This document shows, piece by piece, positions 1-13,192 of a stretch of DNA of 64,000 nt; the stretch's first letter is position 1; each line of letters starts with the position of its first letter. The translations under genes and the position numbers were made by a program. The notes below the pieces were generated by a model. That model ran no database searches, was not told the DNA's origin, and was given only the letters and a program-made list of their open reading frames with translations. The stretch comes from Andrena cerasifolii (lineage: Eukaryota > Arthropoda > Insecta > Hymenoptera > Andrenidae): assembly GCF_050908995.1 (NCBI RefSeq), contig NW_027485034.1, positions 1 to 64,000 of the forward strand. The letters run 5' to 3'.

Positions 1-63
1 TTTTTCTCGTTTTACTCGTTTTACTCGTTTTACTCGTTTTATTCGTTTTACTCGTTTTACTCG

Positions 64-234
64 TATTACTCGTTTTACTCGTATTACTCGTTTTACTCGT
101 ATTACTCGTTTTACTCGTATTACTCGTTTTACTCGTATTACTCGTTTTACTCGTATTACTCGTTTTACTCGTATTACTCGTTTTACTCGTATTACTCGTT
201 TTACTCGTATTACTCGTTTTACTCGTATTACTCG
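64..234. repeat. tattactcg ladder, 10 copies, 18-bp register
   Basis: Ten tattactcg units alternate with single ttttactcg units. A ttttattcg precedes the ladder. It is followed by tttttctcg and then attttctcg (289-297), the commonest ladder subtype in domain A. Confidence 0.9.
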
Positions 235-908
235 TTTTACTCGTTTTACTCGTTTTACTCGTTTTACTCGTTTTTCTCGTTTTACTCGATTTTCTCGTTT
301 TACTCGTTTTACTCGTTTTACTCGTTTTACTCGTTTTACTCGTTTTACTCGTTTTACTCGTTTTACTCGTTTTACTCGTTTACTCGTTTTACTCGTTTTA
401 CTCGTTTCACTCGTTACACTCGTTTCACTCGTTTTACTAGTTTTTCTCGTTTTACTCGTTTTACTCGTTTTACTCGTTTTACTCGTTTTTCTCGTTTTTC
501 TCGTTTTACTCGTTTTTCTCGTTTTACTCGTTTTACTCGTTTTACTCGTTTTACTCGTTTTACTCGTTTTACTCGTTTTACTCGTTTTACTCGTTTTACT
601 CGTTTTACTCGTTTTACTCGTTTCACTCGTTTTACTCGTTTTGCTCGTTTTACTCGTTTTGCTCGTATTACTCGTTTTACTCGTTTTACTCGTTTTACTC
701 GTTTTACTCTTTTTTCTCGTTTTACTCGTATTACTCGTTTTACTCGTTTTACTCGTTTTACTCGTTTTACTCGTTTTACTCGTTTCACTCGTTTCACTCG
801 TTTCACTCGTTTCACTCGTTTCACTCGTTTTACTCGTTTCACTCGTTTTACTCGTTTCACTCGTTTTACTCGTTTCACTCGTTTTACTCGTTTCACTCGT
901 TTTACTCG

Positions 909-1565
909 TTTGACTCGTTTTACTCGTTTGACTCGTTTTGCTCGTTTTACTCGTTTTGCTCGTTTTACTCGTTTTACTCGTTTTACTCGTTTTACTCGTT
1001 TTACTCGTTTTACTCTTTTTACTCGTTTTACTCGTTTTACTCGTTTTACTCGTTTTACTCGTTTTACTCGTTTTACTCGTTTTACTCGTTTCACTCGTTT
1101 TACTAGTTTTTCTCGTTTTACTAGTTTTTCTCGTTTTACTCGTTTTACTCGTTTTACTCGTTTTACTCGTTTTACTCGTTTTACTCGTTTTACTCGTTTT
1201 ACTCGTTTTACTCGTTTTACTCGTTTTACTCGTTTTACTCGTTTCACTCGTTTTGCTCGTTTCACTCGTTTTACTCGTTTTACTCGTTTTGCTCGTTTTA
1301 CTCGTTTTGCTCGTATTACTCGTTTTGCTCGTTTTACTCGTTTTACTCTTTTTTCTCGTTTTACTCGTATTACTCGTTTTACTCGTTTTACTCGTTTTAC
1401 TCGTTTTACTCGTTTTACTCGTTTTACTCGTTTTACTCGTTTCACTCGTTTCACTCGTTTCACTCGTTTCACTCGTTTCACTCGTTTTACTCGTTTCACT
1501 CGTTTTACTCGTTTCACTCGTTTTACTCGTTTCACTCGTTTTACTCGTTTCACTCGTTTTACTCG
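909..1565. repeat. 657-bp higher-order repeat marked by paired tttgactcg, copy 1
   Basis: It opens with tttgactcg at 909 and 927, separated by one consensus unit, then two ttttgctcg. Inside are ttttactct followed directly by a consensus unit, two ttttactag plus tttttctcg pairs, tttcactcg beside ttttgctcg, and five tandem tttcactcg passing into an alternating tttcactcg ladder. The next pair starts at 1,566, giving 73 units. A related partial copy lies upstream, from about 414. Confidence 0.88.
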
Positions 1566-2195
1566 TTTGACTCGTTTTACTCGTTTGACTCGTTTTGCTC
1601 GTTTTACTCGTTTTGCTCGTTTTACTCGTTTTACTCGTTTTACTCGTTTTACTCGTTTTACTCGTTTTACTCTTTTTACTCGTTTTACTCGTTTTACTCG
1701 TTTTACTCGTTTTACTCGTTTTACTCGTTTTACTCGTTTTACTCGTTTCACTCGTTTTACTAGTTTTTCTCGTTTTACTAGTTTTTCTCGTTTTACTCGT
1801 TTTACTCGTTTTACTCGTTTTACTCGTTTTACTCGTTTTACTCGTTTTACTCGTTTTACTCGTTTTACTCGTTTTACTCGTTTTACTCGTTTTACTCGTT
1901 TCACTCGTTTTACTTGTTTCACTCGTTTTACTCGTTTTACTCGTTTTGCTCGTTTTACTCGTTTTGCTCGTATTACTCGTTTTACTCGTTTTACTCGTTT
2001 TACTCGTTTTACTCTTTTTTCTCGTTTTACTCGTATTACTCGTTTTACTCGTTTTACTCGTTTTACTCGTTTTACTCGTTTTACTCGTTTCACTCGTTTC
2101 ACTCGTTTCACTCGTTTCACTCGTTTCACTCGTTTTACTCGTTTCACTCGTTTTACTCGTTTCACTCGTTTTACTCGTTTCACTCGTTTTACTCG
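1566..2195. repeat. 630-bp higher-order repeat marked by paired tttgactcg, copy 2
   Basis: This has the same order of variants as the copy at 909 but is three units shorter (70 units). One unit is changed to ttttacttg at 1,908, one of very few CpG to TpG changes in the window. The tttgactcg pair that starts the next repeat is at 2,196 and 2,214. Confidence 0.87.
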
Positions 2196-2402
2196 TTTGA
2201 CTCGTTTTACTCGTTTGACTCGTTTTGCTCGTTTTACTCGTTTTGCTCGTTTTACTCGTTTTACTCGTTTTACTCGTTTTACTCGTTTTACTCGTTTTAC
2301 TCTTTTTACTCGTTTTACTCGTTTTACTCGTTTTACTCGTTTTACTCGTTTTACTCGTTTTACTCGTTTTACTCGTTTTACTCGTTTTACTCGTTTTACT
2401 CG

Positions 2403-2681
2403 TATTACTCGTTTTACTCGTATTACTCGTTTTACTCGTATTACTCGTTTTACTCGTATTACTCGTTTTACTCGTTTTACTCGTTTTACTCGTATTACTC
2501 GTTTTACTCGTATTACTCGTTTTACTCGTATTACTCGTTTTACTCGTATTACTCGTTTTACTCGTATTACTCGTTTTACTCGTATTACTCGTTTTACTCG
2601 TATTACTCGTTTTACTCGTATTACTCGTTTTACTCGTATTACTCGTTTTACTCGTATTACTCGTTTTACTCGTATTACTCG
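2403..2681. repeat. tattactcg ladder, 4+11 copies, ended by tttgactcg
   Basis: Four tattactcg, one missing rung (consensus at 2,475), then eleven more, all in 18-bp register, closed by tttgactcg at 2,682. The same ladder with the same missing rung occurs at 4,614, 28,396 and 40,386 with different copy numbers. Confidence 0.92.
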
Positions 2682-3220
2682 TTTGACTCGTTTTACTCGT
2701 TTTACTCGTTTTTCTCGTTTTACTCGTTTTACTCGTTTTACTCGTTTTACTCGTTTTACTCGTTTTACTCGTTTACTCGTTTTACTCGTTTTACTCGTTT
2801 TACTCGTTTCACTCGTTACACTCGTTTCACTCGTTTTACTAGTTTTTCTCGTTTTACTAGTTTTTCTCGTTTTACTCGTTTTACTCGTTTTACTCGTTTT
2901 ACTCGTTTTACTCGTTTTACTCGTTTTACTCGTTTTACTCGTTTTACTCGTTTCACTCGTTTTACTCGTTTCACTCGTTTTACTCGTTTCACTCGTTTTA
3001 CTCGTTTCACTCGTTTTGCTCGTTTTACTCGTTTTGCTCGTTTTACTCGTTTTGCTCGTATTACTCGTTTTACTCGTTTTACTCGTTTTACTCGTTTTAC
3101 TCGTTTTACTCGTTTTACTCGTATTACTCGTTTTACTCTTTTTTCTCGTTTTACTCGTTTTACTCGTTTTACTCGTTTTACTAGTTTTACTCGTTTTATT
3201 CGTTTTACTCGTTTTACTCG

Positions 3221-3355
3221 TATTACTCGTTTTACTCGTATTACTCGTTTTACTCGTATTACTCGTTTTACTCGTATTACTCGTTTTACTCGTATTACTC
3301 GTTTTACTCGTATTACTCGTTTTACTCGTATTACTCGTTTTACTCGTATTACTCG
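3221..3355. repeat. tattactcg ladder, 8 copies
   Basis: Eight copies alternate with the consensus after ttttactag and ttttattcg. The ladder is followed by tttttctcg without attttctcg, a subtype shared with those at 5,575, 29,160, 31,748 and 41,176. Confidence 0.9.
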
Positions 3356-3615
3356 TTTTACTCGTTTTACTCGTTTTACTCGTTTTTCTCGTTTTACTCG
3401 TTTTACTCGTTTTACTCGTTTTACTCGTTTTACTCGTTTTACTCGTTTTACTCGTTTTACTCGTTTTACTCGTTTTACTCGTTTTACTCGTTTACTCGTT
3501 TTACTCGTTTTACTCGTTTCACTCGTTTTACTAGTTTTTCTCGTTTTACTAGTTTTTCTCGTTTTACTCGTTTTACTCGTTTTACTCGTTTTACTCGTTT
3601 TACTCGTTTTACTCG

Positions 3616-3786
3616 TTTCACTCGTTTTACTCGTTTCACTCGTTTTACTCGTTTCACTCGTTTTACTCGTTTCACTCGTTTTACTCGTTTCACTCGTTTT
3701 ACTCGTTTCACTCGTTTTACTCGTTTCACTCGTTTTACTCGTTTCACTCGTTTTACTCGTTTCACTCGTTTTACTCGTTTCACTCG
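3616..3786. repeat. tttcactcg ladder, 10 copies
   Basis: Ten tttcactcg alternate with the consensus. This is one of three long ladders of this kind; the others are at 5,988 and 29,636. Most repeats have only two to four copies at this place. Confidence 0.9.
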
Positions 3787-4613
3787 TTTTACTCGTTTTA
3801 CTCGTTTTGCTCGTTTTACTCGTTTTGCTCGTATTACTCGTTTTACTCGTTTTACTCGTTTTACTCGTTTTACTCGTTTTACTCGTTTTACTCGTTTACT
3901 CGTTTTACTCGTTTTACTCGTTTCACTCGTTACACTCGTTTCACTCGTTTTACTAGTTTTTCTCGTTTTACTCGTTTTACTCGTTTTACTCGTTTTACTC
4001 GTTTTACTCGTTTTACTCGTTTTACTCGTTTCACTCGTTTTACTCGTTTCACTCGTTTTACTCGTTTCACTCGTTTTGCTCGTTTTACTCGTTTTGCTCG
4101 TATTACTCGTTTTACTCGTTTTACTCGTTTTACTCGTTTTACTCTTTTTTCTCGTTTTACTGGTTTTACTCGTTTTACTCGTTTTACTCGTTTTACTCGT
4201 TTTACCCGTTTTACTCGTTTTACTCGTTTTACTCGTTTTACTCGTTTTACTCGTTTTACTCGTTTTACTCGTATTACTCGTTTTACTCGTTTTACTCGTT
4301 TTACTCGTTTTACTCGTTTCACTCGTTTTACTCGTTTCACTCGTTTCACTCGTTTCACTCGTTTTACTCGTTTCACTCGTTTCACTCGTTTAACTCGTTT
4401 TACTCGTTTTACTCGTTTTACTCGTTTTACTCGTTTTACTCGTTTTACTCGTTTTACTCGTTTCACTCGTTTTACTCGTTTCACTCGTTTTACTCGTTTC
4501 ACTCGTTTTGCTCGTTTTACTCGTTTTGCTCGTATTACTCGTTTTACTCGTTTTACTCGTTTTACTCGTTTTACTCTTTTTTCTCGTTTTACTCGTTTTA
4601 CTCGTTTTACTCG

Positions 4614-4838
4614 TATTACTCGTTTTACTCGTATTACTCGTTTTACTCGTATTACTCGTTTTACTCGTTTTACTCGTTTTACTCGTATTACTCGTTTTAC
4701 TCGTATTACTCGTTTTACTCGTATTACTCGTTTTACTCGTATTACTCGTTTTACTCGTATTACTCGTTTTACTCGTATTACTCGTTTTACTCGTATTACT
4801 CGTTTTACTCGTATTACTCGTTTTACTCGTATTACTCG
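4614..4838. repeat. tattactcg ladder, 3+9 copies, ended by tttgactcg
   Basis: Three rungs, one missing rung at 4,668, then nine rungs, closed by tttgactcg at 4,839. It is a shorter relative of the ladder at 2,403. Confidence 0.9.
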
Positions 4839-5574
4839 TTTGACTCGTTTTACTCGTTTTACTCGTTTTTCTCGTTTTACTCGTTTTACTCGTTTTACTC
4901 GTTTTACTCGTTTTACTCGTTTTACTCGTTTACTCGTTTTACTCGTTTTACTCGTTTTACTCGTTTCACTCGTTACACTCGTTTCACTCGTTTTACTAGT
5001 TTTTCTCGTTTTACTAGTTTTTCTCGTTTTACTCGTTTTACTCGTTTTACTCGTTTTACTCGTTTTACTCGTTTTACTCGTTTTACTCGTTTTACTCGTT
5101 TTACTCGTTTTACTCGTTTTACTCGTTTTACTCGTTTACTCGTTTTACTCGTTTTACTCGTTTTACTCGTTTCACTCGTTACACTCGTTTCACTCGTTTT
5201 ACTAGTTTTTCTCGTTTTACTAGTTTTTCTCGTTTTACTCGTTTTACTCGTTTTACTCGTTTTACTCGTTTTACTCGTTTTACTCGTTTTACTCGTTTTA
5301 CTCGTTTTACTCGTTTCACTCGTTTTACTCGTTTCACTCGTTTTACTCGTTTCACTCGTTTTACTCGTTTCACTCGTTTTGCTCGTTTTACTCGTTTTGC
5401 TCGTTTTACTCGTTTTGCTCGTATTACTCGTTTTACTCGTTTTACTCGTTTTACTCGTTTTACTCGTTTTACTCGTATTACTCGTTTTACTCTTTTTTCT
5501 CGTTTTACTCGTTTTACTCGTTTTACTCGTTTTACTAGTTTTACTCGTTTTATTCGTTTTACTCGTTTTACTCG

Positions 5575-5709
5575 TATTACTCGTTTTACTCGTATTACTC
5601 GTTTTACTCGTATTACTCGTTTTACTCGTATTACTCGTTTTACTCGTATTACTCGTTTTACTCGTATTACTCGTTTTACTCGTATTACTCGTTTTACTCG
5701 TATTACTCG
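5575..5709. repeat. tattactcg ladder, 8 copies
   Basis: Eight copies in 18-bp register after ttttactag and ttttattcg, then tttttctcg only. It begins a segment of about 2.4 kb (to about 8,030) whose order of cassettes and junctions recurs at about 29,160-31,500. Confidence 0.88.
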
Positions 5710-5987
5710 TTTTACTCGTTTTACTCGTTTTACTCGTTTTTCTCGTTTTACTCGTTTTACTCGTTTTACTCGTTTTACTCGTTTTACTCGTTTTACTCGT
5801 TTTACTCGTTTTACTCGTTTTACTCGTTTTACTCGTTTTACTCGTTTACTCGTTTTACTCGTTTTACTCGTTTCACTCGTTACACTCGTTTCACTCGTTT
5901 TACTAGTTTTTCTCGTTTTACTAGTTTTTCTCGTTTTACTCGTTTTACTCGTTTTACTCGTTTTACTCGTTTTACTCGTTTTACTCG

Positions 5988-6158
5988 TTTCACTCGTTTT
6001 ACTCGTTTCACTCGTTTTACTCGTTTCACTCGTTTTACTCGTTTCACTCGTTTTACTCGTTTCACTCGTTTTACTCGTTTCACTCGTTTTACTCGTTTCA
6101 CTCGTTTTACTCGTTTCACTCGTTTTACTCGTTTCACTCGTTTTACTCGTTTCACTCG
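5988..6158. repeat. tttcactcg ladder, 10 copies
   Basis: Ten tttcactcg alternate with the consensus, between the cassettes at 5,880 and 6,302. The counterpart at 29,636 has eight. Confidence 0.9.
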
Positions 6159-7003
6159 TTTTACTCGTTTTACTCGTTTTGCTCGTTTTACTCGTTTTGC
6201 TCGTATTACTCGTTTTACTCGTTTTACTCGTTTTACTCGTTTTACTCGTTTTACTCGTTTTACTCGTTTACTCGTTTTACTCGTTTTACTCGTTTCACTC
6301 GTTACACTCGTTTCACTCGTTTTACTAGTTTTTCTCGTTTTACTCGTTTTACTCGTTTTACTCGTTTTACTCGTTTTACTCGTTTTACTCGTTTTACTCG
6401 TTTCACTCGTTTTACTCGTTTCACTCGTTTTACTCGTTTCACTCGTTTTGCTCGTTTTACTCGTTTTGCTCGTATTACTCGTTTTACTCGTTTTACTCGT
6501 TTTACTCGTTTTACTCTTTTTTCTCGTTTTACTCGTTTTACTCGTTTTACTCGTTTTACTCGTTTTACTCGTTTTACCCGTTTTACTCGTTTTACTCGTT
6601 TTACTCGTTTTACTCGTTTTACTCGTTTTACTCGTTTTACTCGTATTACTCGTTTTACTCGTTTTACTCGTTTTACTCGTTTTACTCGTTTCACTCGTTT
6701 TACTCGTTTCACTCGTTTCACTCGTTTCACTCGTTTTACTCGTTTCACTCGTTTCACTCGTTTCACTCGTTTCACTCGTTTAACTCGTTTTACTCGTTTT
6801 ACTCGTTTTACTCGTTTTACTCGTTTTACTCGTTTTACTCGTTTTACTCGTTTTACTCGTTTTACTCGTTTTACTCGTTTTACTCGTTTTACTCGTTTTA
6901 CTCGTTTTACTCGTTTTACTCGTTTTACTCGTTTTACTCGTTTTACTCGTTTTATTCGTTTTACTCGTTTTACTCGTTTCACTCGTTTTACTCGTTTTAC
7001 TCG

Positions 7004-8062
7004 TTTTACTAGTTTTACTCGTTTTACTCGTTTACCCGTTTTACTCGTTTTACTCGTTTTACTCGTTTTGCTCGTTTTGCTCGTTTTACTCGTTTTACTC
7101 GTTTTACTCGTTTTTCTCGTTTTACTCGTTTTACTCGTTTTACTCTTTTTTCTCGTTTTACTCGTTTCACTCGTTTTACTCGTTTTACTCGTTTTACTAG
7201 TTTTACTCGTTTTACTCGTTTACCCGTTTTACTCGTTTTACTCGTTTTACTCGTTTTGCTCGTTTTGCTCGTTTTACTCGTTTTGCTCGTATTACTCGTT
7301 TTACTCGTTTTACTCGTTTTACTCGTTTTACTCTTTTTTCTCGTTTTACTCGTTTTACTCGTTTTACTCGTTTTACTCGTTTTACCCGTTTTACTCGTTT
7401 TACTCGTTTTACTCGTTTTACACGTTTCACTCGTTTCACTCGTTTCACTCGTTTAACTCGTTTTACTCGTTTTACTCGTTTTACTCGTATTACTCGTTTT
7501 ACTCGTTTTACTCGTTTTACTCGTTTTACTCGTTTTACTCGTTTCACTCGTTTCACTCGTTTCACTCGTTTCACTCGTTTAACTCGTTTTACTCGTTTTA
7601 CTCGTTTTACTCGTTTTACTCGTTTTACTCGTTTTACTCGTTTTACTCGTTTTACTCGTTTTACTCGTATTACTCGTTTTACTCGTTTCACTCGTTTCAC
7701 TCGTTTCACTCGTTTCACTCGTTTAACTCGTTTTACTCGTTTTACTCGTTTTACTCGTTTTACTCGTTTTACTCGTTTTACTCGTTTTACTCGTTTTACT
7801 CGTTTTACTCGTATTACTCGTTTTACTCGTTTTACTCGTTTTACTCGTTTTACTCGTTTTACTCGTTTTACTCGTTTTACTCGTTTTACTCGTTTTACTC
7901 GTTTTACTCGTTTTACTCGTTTTACTCGTTTTATTCGTTTTATTCGTTTTACTCGTTTTACTCGTTTCACTCGTTTTACTCGTTTTACTCGTTTTACTAG
8001 TTTTACTCGTTTTACTCGTTTACCCGTTTTACTCGTTTTACTCGTTTTACTCGTTTTGCTCG
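7004..8062. repeat. Junction cluster 1: three tttacccg junctions
   Basis: Each junction reads ttttactag, two consensus units, the 8-mer tttacccg, three consensus units, then ttttgctcg (two copies at the first two junctions). The 8-mers are at 7,031, 7,219 and 8,019. Between the second and third lie ttttacacg, runs of tttcactcg each ended by tttaactcg, and single tattactcg units. The 188-bp step between the first two recurs in other clusters. Confidence 0.88.
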
Positions 8063-8080
8063 TTTTACTCGTTTTACTCG

Positions 8081-8197
8081 TATTACTCGTTTTACTCGTA
8101 TTACTCGTTTTACTCGTATTACTCGTTTTACTCGTATTACTCGTTTTACTCGTATTACTCGTTTTACTCGTATTACTCGTTTTACTCGTATTACTCG
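8081..8197. repeat. tattactcg ladder, 7 copies
   Basis: Seven copies in 18-bp register directly after a junction, followed by tttttctcg and attttctcg. The later tttcactcg ladder contains tttcacgcg (8,521), which gives a rare acgcgt (MluI) site. Confidence 0.88.
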
Positions 8198-9158
8198 TTT
8201 TACTCGTTTTACTCGTTTTACTCGTTTTTCTCGTTTTACTCGATTTTCTCGTTTTACTCGTTTTACTCGTTTTACTCGTTTTACTCGTTTTACTCGTTTT
8301 ACTCGTTTTACTCGTTTTACTCGTTTTACTCGTTTACTCGTTTTACTCGTTTTACTCGTTTTACTCGTTTCACTCGTTACACTCGTTTCACTCGTTTTAC
8401 TAGTTTTTCTCGTTTTACTAGTTTTTCTCGTTTTACTCGTTTTACTCGTTTTACTCGTTTTACTCGTTTTACTCGTTTTACTCGTTTCACTCGTTTTACT
8501 CGTTTCACTCGTTTTACTCGTTTCACGCGTTTTACTCGTTTTACTCGTTTTGCTCGTTTTACTCGTTTTGCTCGTATTACTCGTTTTACTCGTTTTACTC
8601 GTTTTACTCGTTTTACTCGTTTTACTCTTTTTTCTCGTTTTACTCGTTTTACTCGTTTTACTCGTTTTTCTCGTTTTACTCGTTTTACTCGTTTTACTCG
8701 TTTTACTCGTTTTACTCGTTTACTCGTTTTACTCGTTTTACTCGTTTCACTCGTTACACTCGTTTCACTCGTTTTACTAGTTTTTCTCGTTTTACTAGTT
8801 TTTCTCGTTTTACTCGTTTTACTCGTTTTACTCGTTTTACTCGTTTTACTCGTTTTACTCGTTTTACTCGTTTTACTCGTTTTACTCGTTTTACTCGTTT
8901 CACTCGTTTTACTCGTTTCACTCGTTTTACTCGTTTCACTCGTTTTACTCGTTTCACTCGTTTTACTCGTTTTACTCGTTTTGCTCGTTTTACTCGTTTT
9001 GCTCGTATTACTCGTTTTACTCGTTTTACTCGTTTTACTCGTTTTACTCGTTTTACTCGTATTACTCGTTTTACTCTTTTTTCTCGTTTTACTCGTTTTA
9101 CTCGTTTTACTCGTTTTACTAGTTTTACTCGTTTTACTCGTTTTACTCGTTTTACTCG

Positions 9159-9347
9159 TATTACTCGTTTTACTCGTATTACTCGTTTTACTCGTATTAC
9201 TCGTTTTACTCGTATTACTCGTTTTACTCGTATTACTCGTTTTACTCGTATTACTCGTTTTACTCGTATTACTCGTTTTACTCGTATTACTCGTTTTACT
9301 CGTATTACTCGTTTTACTCGTATTACTCGTTTTACTCGTATTACTCG
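9159..9347. repeat. tattactcg ladder, 11 copies
   Basis: Eleven copies in 18-bp register, followed by tttttctcg and attttctcg. Ladders of equal length occur at 13,004, 14,189 and 37,900. Confidence 0.9.
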
Positions 9348-10901
9348 TTTTACTCGTTTTACTCGTTTTACTCGTTTTTCTCGTTTTACTCGATTTTCTC
9401 GTTTTACTCGTTTTACTCGTTTTACTCGTTTTACTCGTTTTACTCGTTTTACTCGTTTTACTCGTTTTACTCGTTTTACTCGTTTACTCGTTTTACTCGT
9501 TTTACTCGTTTTACTCGTTTTACTCGTTTTACTCGTTTTACTCGTTTTACTCGTTTTACTCTTTTTTCTCGTTTTACTCGTTTTACTCGTTTTACTCGTT
9601 TTTCTCGTTTTACTCGTTTTACTCGTTTTACTCGTTTTACTCGTTTTACTCGTTTTACTCGTTTTACTCGTTTACTCGTTTTACTCGTTTACTCGTTTCA
9701 CTCGTTTTACTAGTTTTTCTCGTTTTACTAGTTTTTCTCGTTTTACTCGTTTTACTCGTTTTACTCGTTTTACTCGTTTTACTCGTTTTACTCGTTTTAC
9801 TAGTTTTACTCGTTTCACTCGTTTTACTCGTTTCACTCGTTTTACTCGTTTCACTCGTTTTACTCGTTTTACTCGTTTTGCTCGTTTTACTCGTTTTGCT
9901 CGTTTTACTCGTTTTGCTCGTATTACTCGTTTTACTCGTTTTACTCGTTTTACTCGTTTTACTCGTTTTACTCTTTTTTCTCGTTTTACTCGTTTTACTC
10001 GTTTTTCTCGTTTTACTCGTTTTACTCGTTTTACTCGTTTTACTCGTTTTACTCGTTTTACTAGTTTTTCTCGTTTTACTAGTTTTTCTCGTTTTACTCG
10101 TTTTACTCGTTTTACTCGTTTCACTCGTTACACTCGTTTCACTCGTTTTACTAGTTTTTCTCGTTTTACTAGTTTTTCTCGTTTTACTCGTTTTACTCGT
10201 TTTACTCGTTTTACTCGTTTTACTCGTTTTACTCGTTTTACTCGTTTCACTCGTTTTACTCGTTTCACTCGTTTTACTCGTTTCACTCGTTTTACTCGTT
10301 TTACTCGTTTTGCTCGTTTTACTCGTTTTGCTCGTATTACTCGTTTTACTCGTTTTACTCGTTTTACTCGTTTTACTCTTTTTTCTCGTTTTACTCGTTT
10401 TACTCGTTTTACTCGTTTTACTCGTTTTACTCGTTTTACCCGTTTTACTCGTTTTACTCGTTTTACTCGTTTTACTCGTTTTACTCGTTTTACTCGTTTT
10501 ACTCGTATTACTCGTTTTACTCGTTTTACTCGTTTTACTCGTTTCACTCGTTTTACTCGTTTCACTCGTTTCACTCGTTTCACTCGTTTCACTCGTTTCA
10601 CTCGTTTCACTCGTTTCACTCGTTTCACTCGTTTAACTCGTTTTACTCGTTTTACTCGTTTTACTCGTTTTACTCGTTTTACTCGTTTTACTCGTTTTAC
10701 TCGTTTTACTCGTTTTACTCGTTTTACTCGTTTTACTCGTTTTACTCGTTTTACTCGTTTTACTCGTTTTACTCGTTTTACTCGTTTTACTCGTTTTACT
10801 CGTTTTACTCGTTTTACTCGTTTTACTCGTTTTACTCGTTTTACTCGTTTTATTCGTTTTACTCGTTTTACTCGTTTCACTCGTTTTACTCGTTTTACTC
10901 G

Positions 10902-11943
10902 TTTTACTAGTTTTACTCGTTTTACTCGTTTACCCGTTTTACTCGTTTTACTCGTTTTACTCGTTTTGCTCGTTTTGCTCGTTTTACTCGTTTTACTCGT
11001 TTTACTCGTTTTTCTCGTTTTACTCGTTTTACTCGTTTTACTCTTTTTTCTCGTTTTACTCGTTTCACTCGTTTTACTCGTTTTACTCGTTTTACTAGTT
11101 TTACTCGTTTTACTCGTTTACCCCGTTTTACTCGTTTTACTCGTTTTACTCGTTTTGCTCGTTTTGCTCGTTTTACTCGTTTTGCTCGTTTTACTCGTTT
11201 TGCTCGTATTACTCGTTTTACTCGTTTTACTCGTTTTACTCGTTTTACTCTTTTTTCTCGTTTTACTCGTTTTACTCGTTTTACTCGTTTTACTCGTTTT
11301 ACCCGTTTTACTCGTTTTACTCGTTTTACTCGTTTTACACGTTTCACTCGTTTCACTCGTTTAACTCGTTTTACTCGTTTTACTCGTTTTACTCGTTTTA
11401 CTCGTTTTACCCGTTTTACTCGTTTTACTCGTTTTAATCGTTTTACTCGTTTCACTCGTTTCACTCGTTTCACTCGTTTAACTCGTTTTACTCGTTTTAC
11501 TCGTTTTACTCGTATTACTCGTTTTACTCGTTTTACTCGTTTTACTCGTTTTACTCGTTTTACTCGTTTTACTCGTTTTACTCGTTTCACTCGTTTCACT
11601 CGTTTCACTCGTTTCACTCGTTTAACTCGTTTTACTCGTTTTACTCGTTTTACTCGTTTTACTCGTTTTACTCGTTTTACTCGTTTTACTCGTTTTACTC
11701 GTTTTACTCGTATTACTCGTTTTACTCGTTTTACTCGTTTTACTCGTTTTACTCGTTTTACTCGTTTTACTCGTTTTACTCGTTTTACTCGTTTTACTCG
11801 TTTTACTCGTTTTATTCGTTTTATTCGTTTTACTCGTTTTACTCGTTTCACTCGTTTTACTCGTTTTACTCGTTTTACTAGTTTTACTCGTTTTACTCGT
11901 TTACCCGTTTTACTCGTTTTACTCGTTTTACTCGTTTTGCTCG
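10902..11943. repeat. Junction cluster 2: tttacccg, tttaccccg, tttacccg
   Basis: Junction units lie at 10,929, 11,117 and 11,900, with the same 188-bp step between the first two as in cluster 1. The middle one has an extra C (tttaccccg, 9 bp), a variant seen elsewhere only at 30,679. Two ttttaatcg/ttttacccg-type changes lie near 11,410-11,440. Confidence 0.87.
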
Positions 11944-11961
11944 TTTTACTCGTTTTACTCG

Positions 11962-12078
11962 TATTACTCGTTTTACTCGTATTACTCGTTTTACTCGTAT
12001 TACTCGTTTTACTCGTATTACTCGTTTTACTCGTATTACTCGTTTTACTCGTATTACTCGTTTTACTCGTATTACTCG
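11962..12078. repeat. tattactcg ladder, 7 copies
   Basis: Seven copies after junction cluster 2, matching the position and copy number of the ladder at 8,081 after cluster 1, and followed by tttttctcg and attttctcg. A tttcacgcg (MluI site at 12,362) again lies downstream. Confidence 0.88.
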
Positions 12079-13003
12079 TTTTACTCGTTTTACTCGTTTT
12101 ACTCGTTTTTCTCGTTTTACTCGATTTTCTCGTTTTACTCGTTTTACTCGTTTTACTCGTTTTACTCGTTTTACTCGTTTTACTCGTTTTACTCGTTTTA
12201 CTCGTTTCACTCGTTACACTCGTTTCACTCGTTTTACTAGTTTTTCTCGTTTTACTAGTTTTTCTCGTTTTACTCGTTTTACTCGTTTTACTCGTTTTAC
12301 TCGTTTTACTCGTTTTACTCGTTTCACTCGTTTTACTCGTTTCACTCGTTTTACTCGTTTCACGCGTTTTACTCGTTTTACTCGTTTTGCTCGTTTTACT
12401 CGTTTTGCTCGTATTACTCGTTTACTCGTTTTACTCGTTTTACTCGTTTTACTCGTTTTACTCTTTTTTCTCGTTTTACTCGTTTTACTCGTTTTACTCG
12501 TTTTTCTCGTTTTACTCGTTTTACTCGTTTTACTCGTTTTACTCGTTTTACTCGTTTACTCGTTTTACTCGTTTTACTCGTTTCACTCGTTACACTCGTT
12601 TCACTCGTTTTACTAGTTTTTCTCGTTTTACTAGTTTTTCTCGTTTTACTCGTTTTACTCGTTTTACTCGTTTTACTCGTTTTACTCGTTTTACTCGTTT
12701 TACTCGTTTTACTCGTTTTACTCGTTTTACTCGTTTTACTCGTTTCACTCGTTTTACTCGTTTCACTCGTTTTACTCGTTTCACTCGTTTTACTCGTTTC
12801 ACTCGTTTTACTCGTTTTACTCGTTTTGCTCGTTTTACTCGTTTTGCTCGTATTACTCGTTTTACTCGTTTTACTCGTTTTACTCGTTTTACTCGTTTTA
12901 CTCGTATTACTCGTTTTACTCTTTTTTCTCGTTTTACTCGTTTTACTCGTTTTACTCGTTTTACTAGTTTTACTCGTTTTACTCGTTTTACTCGTTTTAC
13001 TCG

Positions 13004-13192
13004 TATTACTCGTTTTACTCGTATTACTCGTTTTACTCGTATTACTCGTTTTACTCGTATTACTCGTTTTACTCGTATTACTCGTTTTACTCGTATTACT
13101 CGTTTTACTCGTATTACTCGTTTTACTCGTATTACTCGTTTTACTCGTATTACTCGTTTTACTCGTATTACTCGTTTTACTCGTATTACTCG
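13004..13192. repeat. tattactcg ladder, 11 copies
   Basis: Eleven copies in 18-bp register, followed by tttttctcg and attttctcg. Confidence 0.9.
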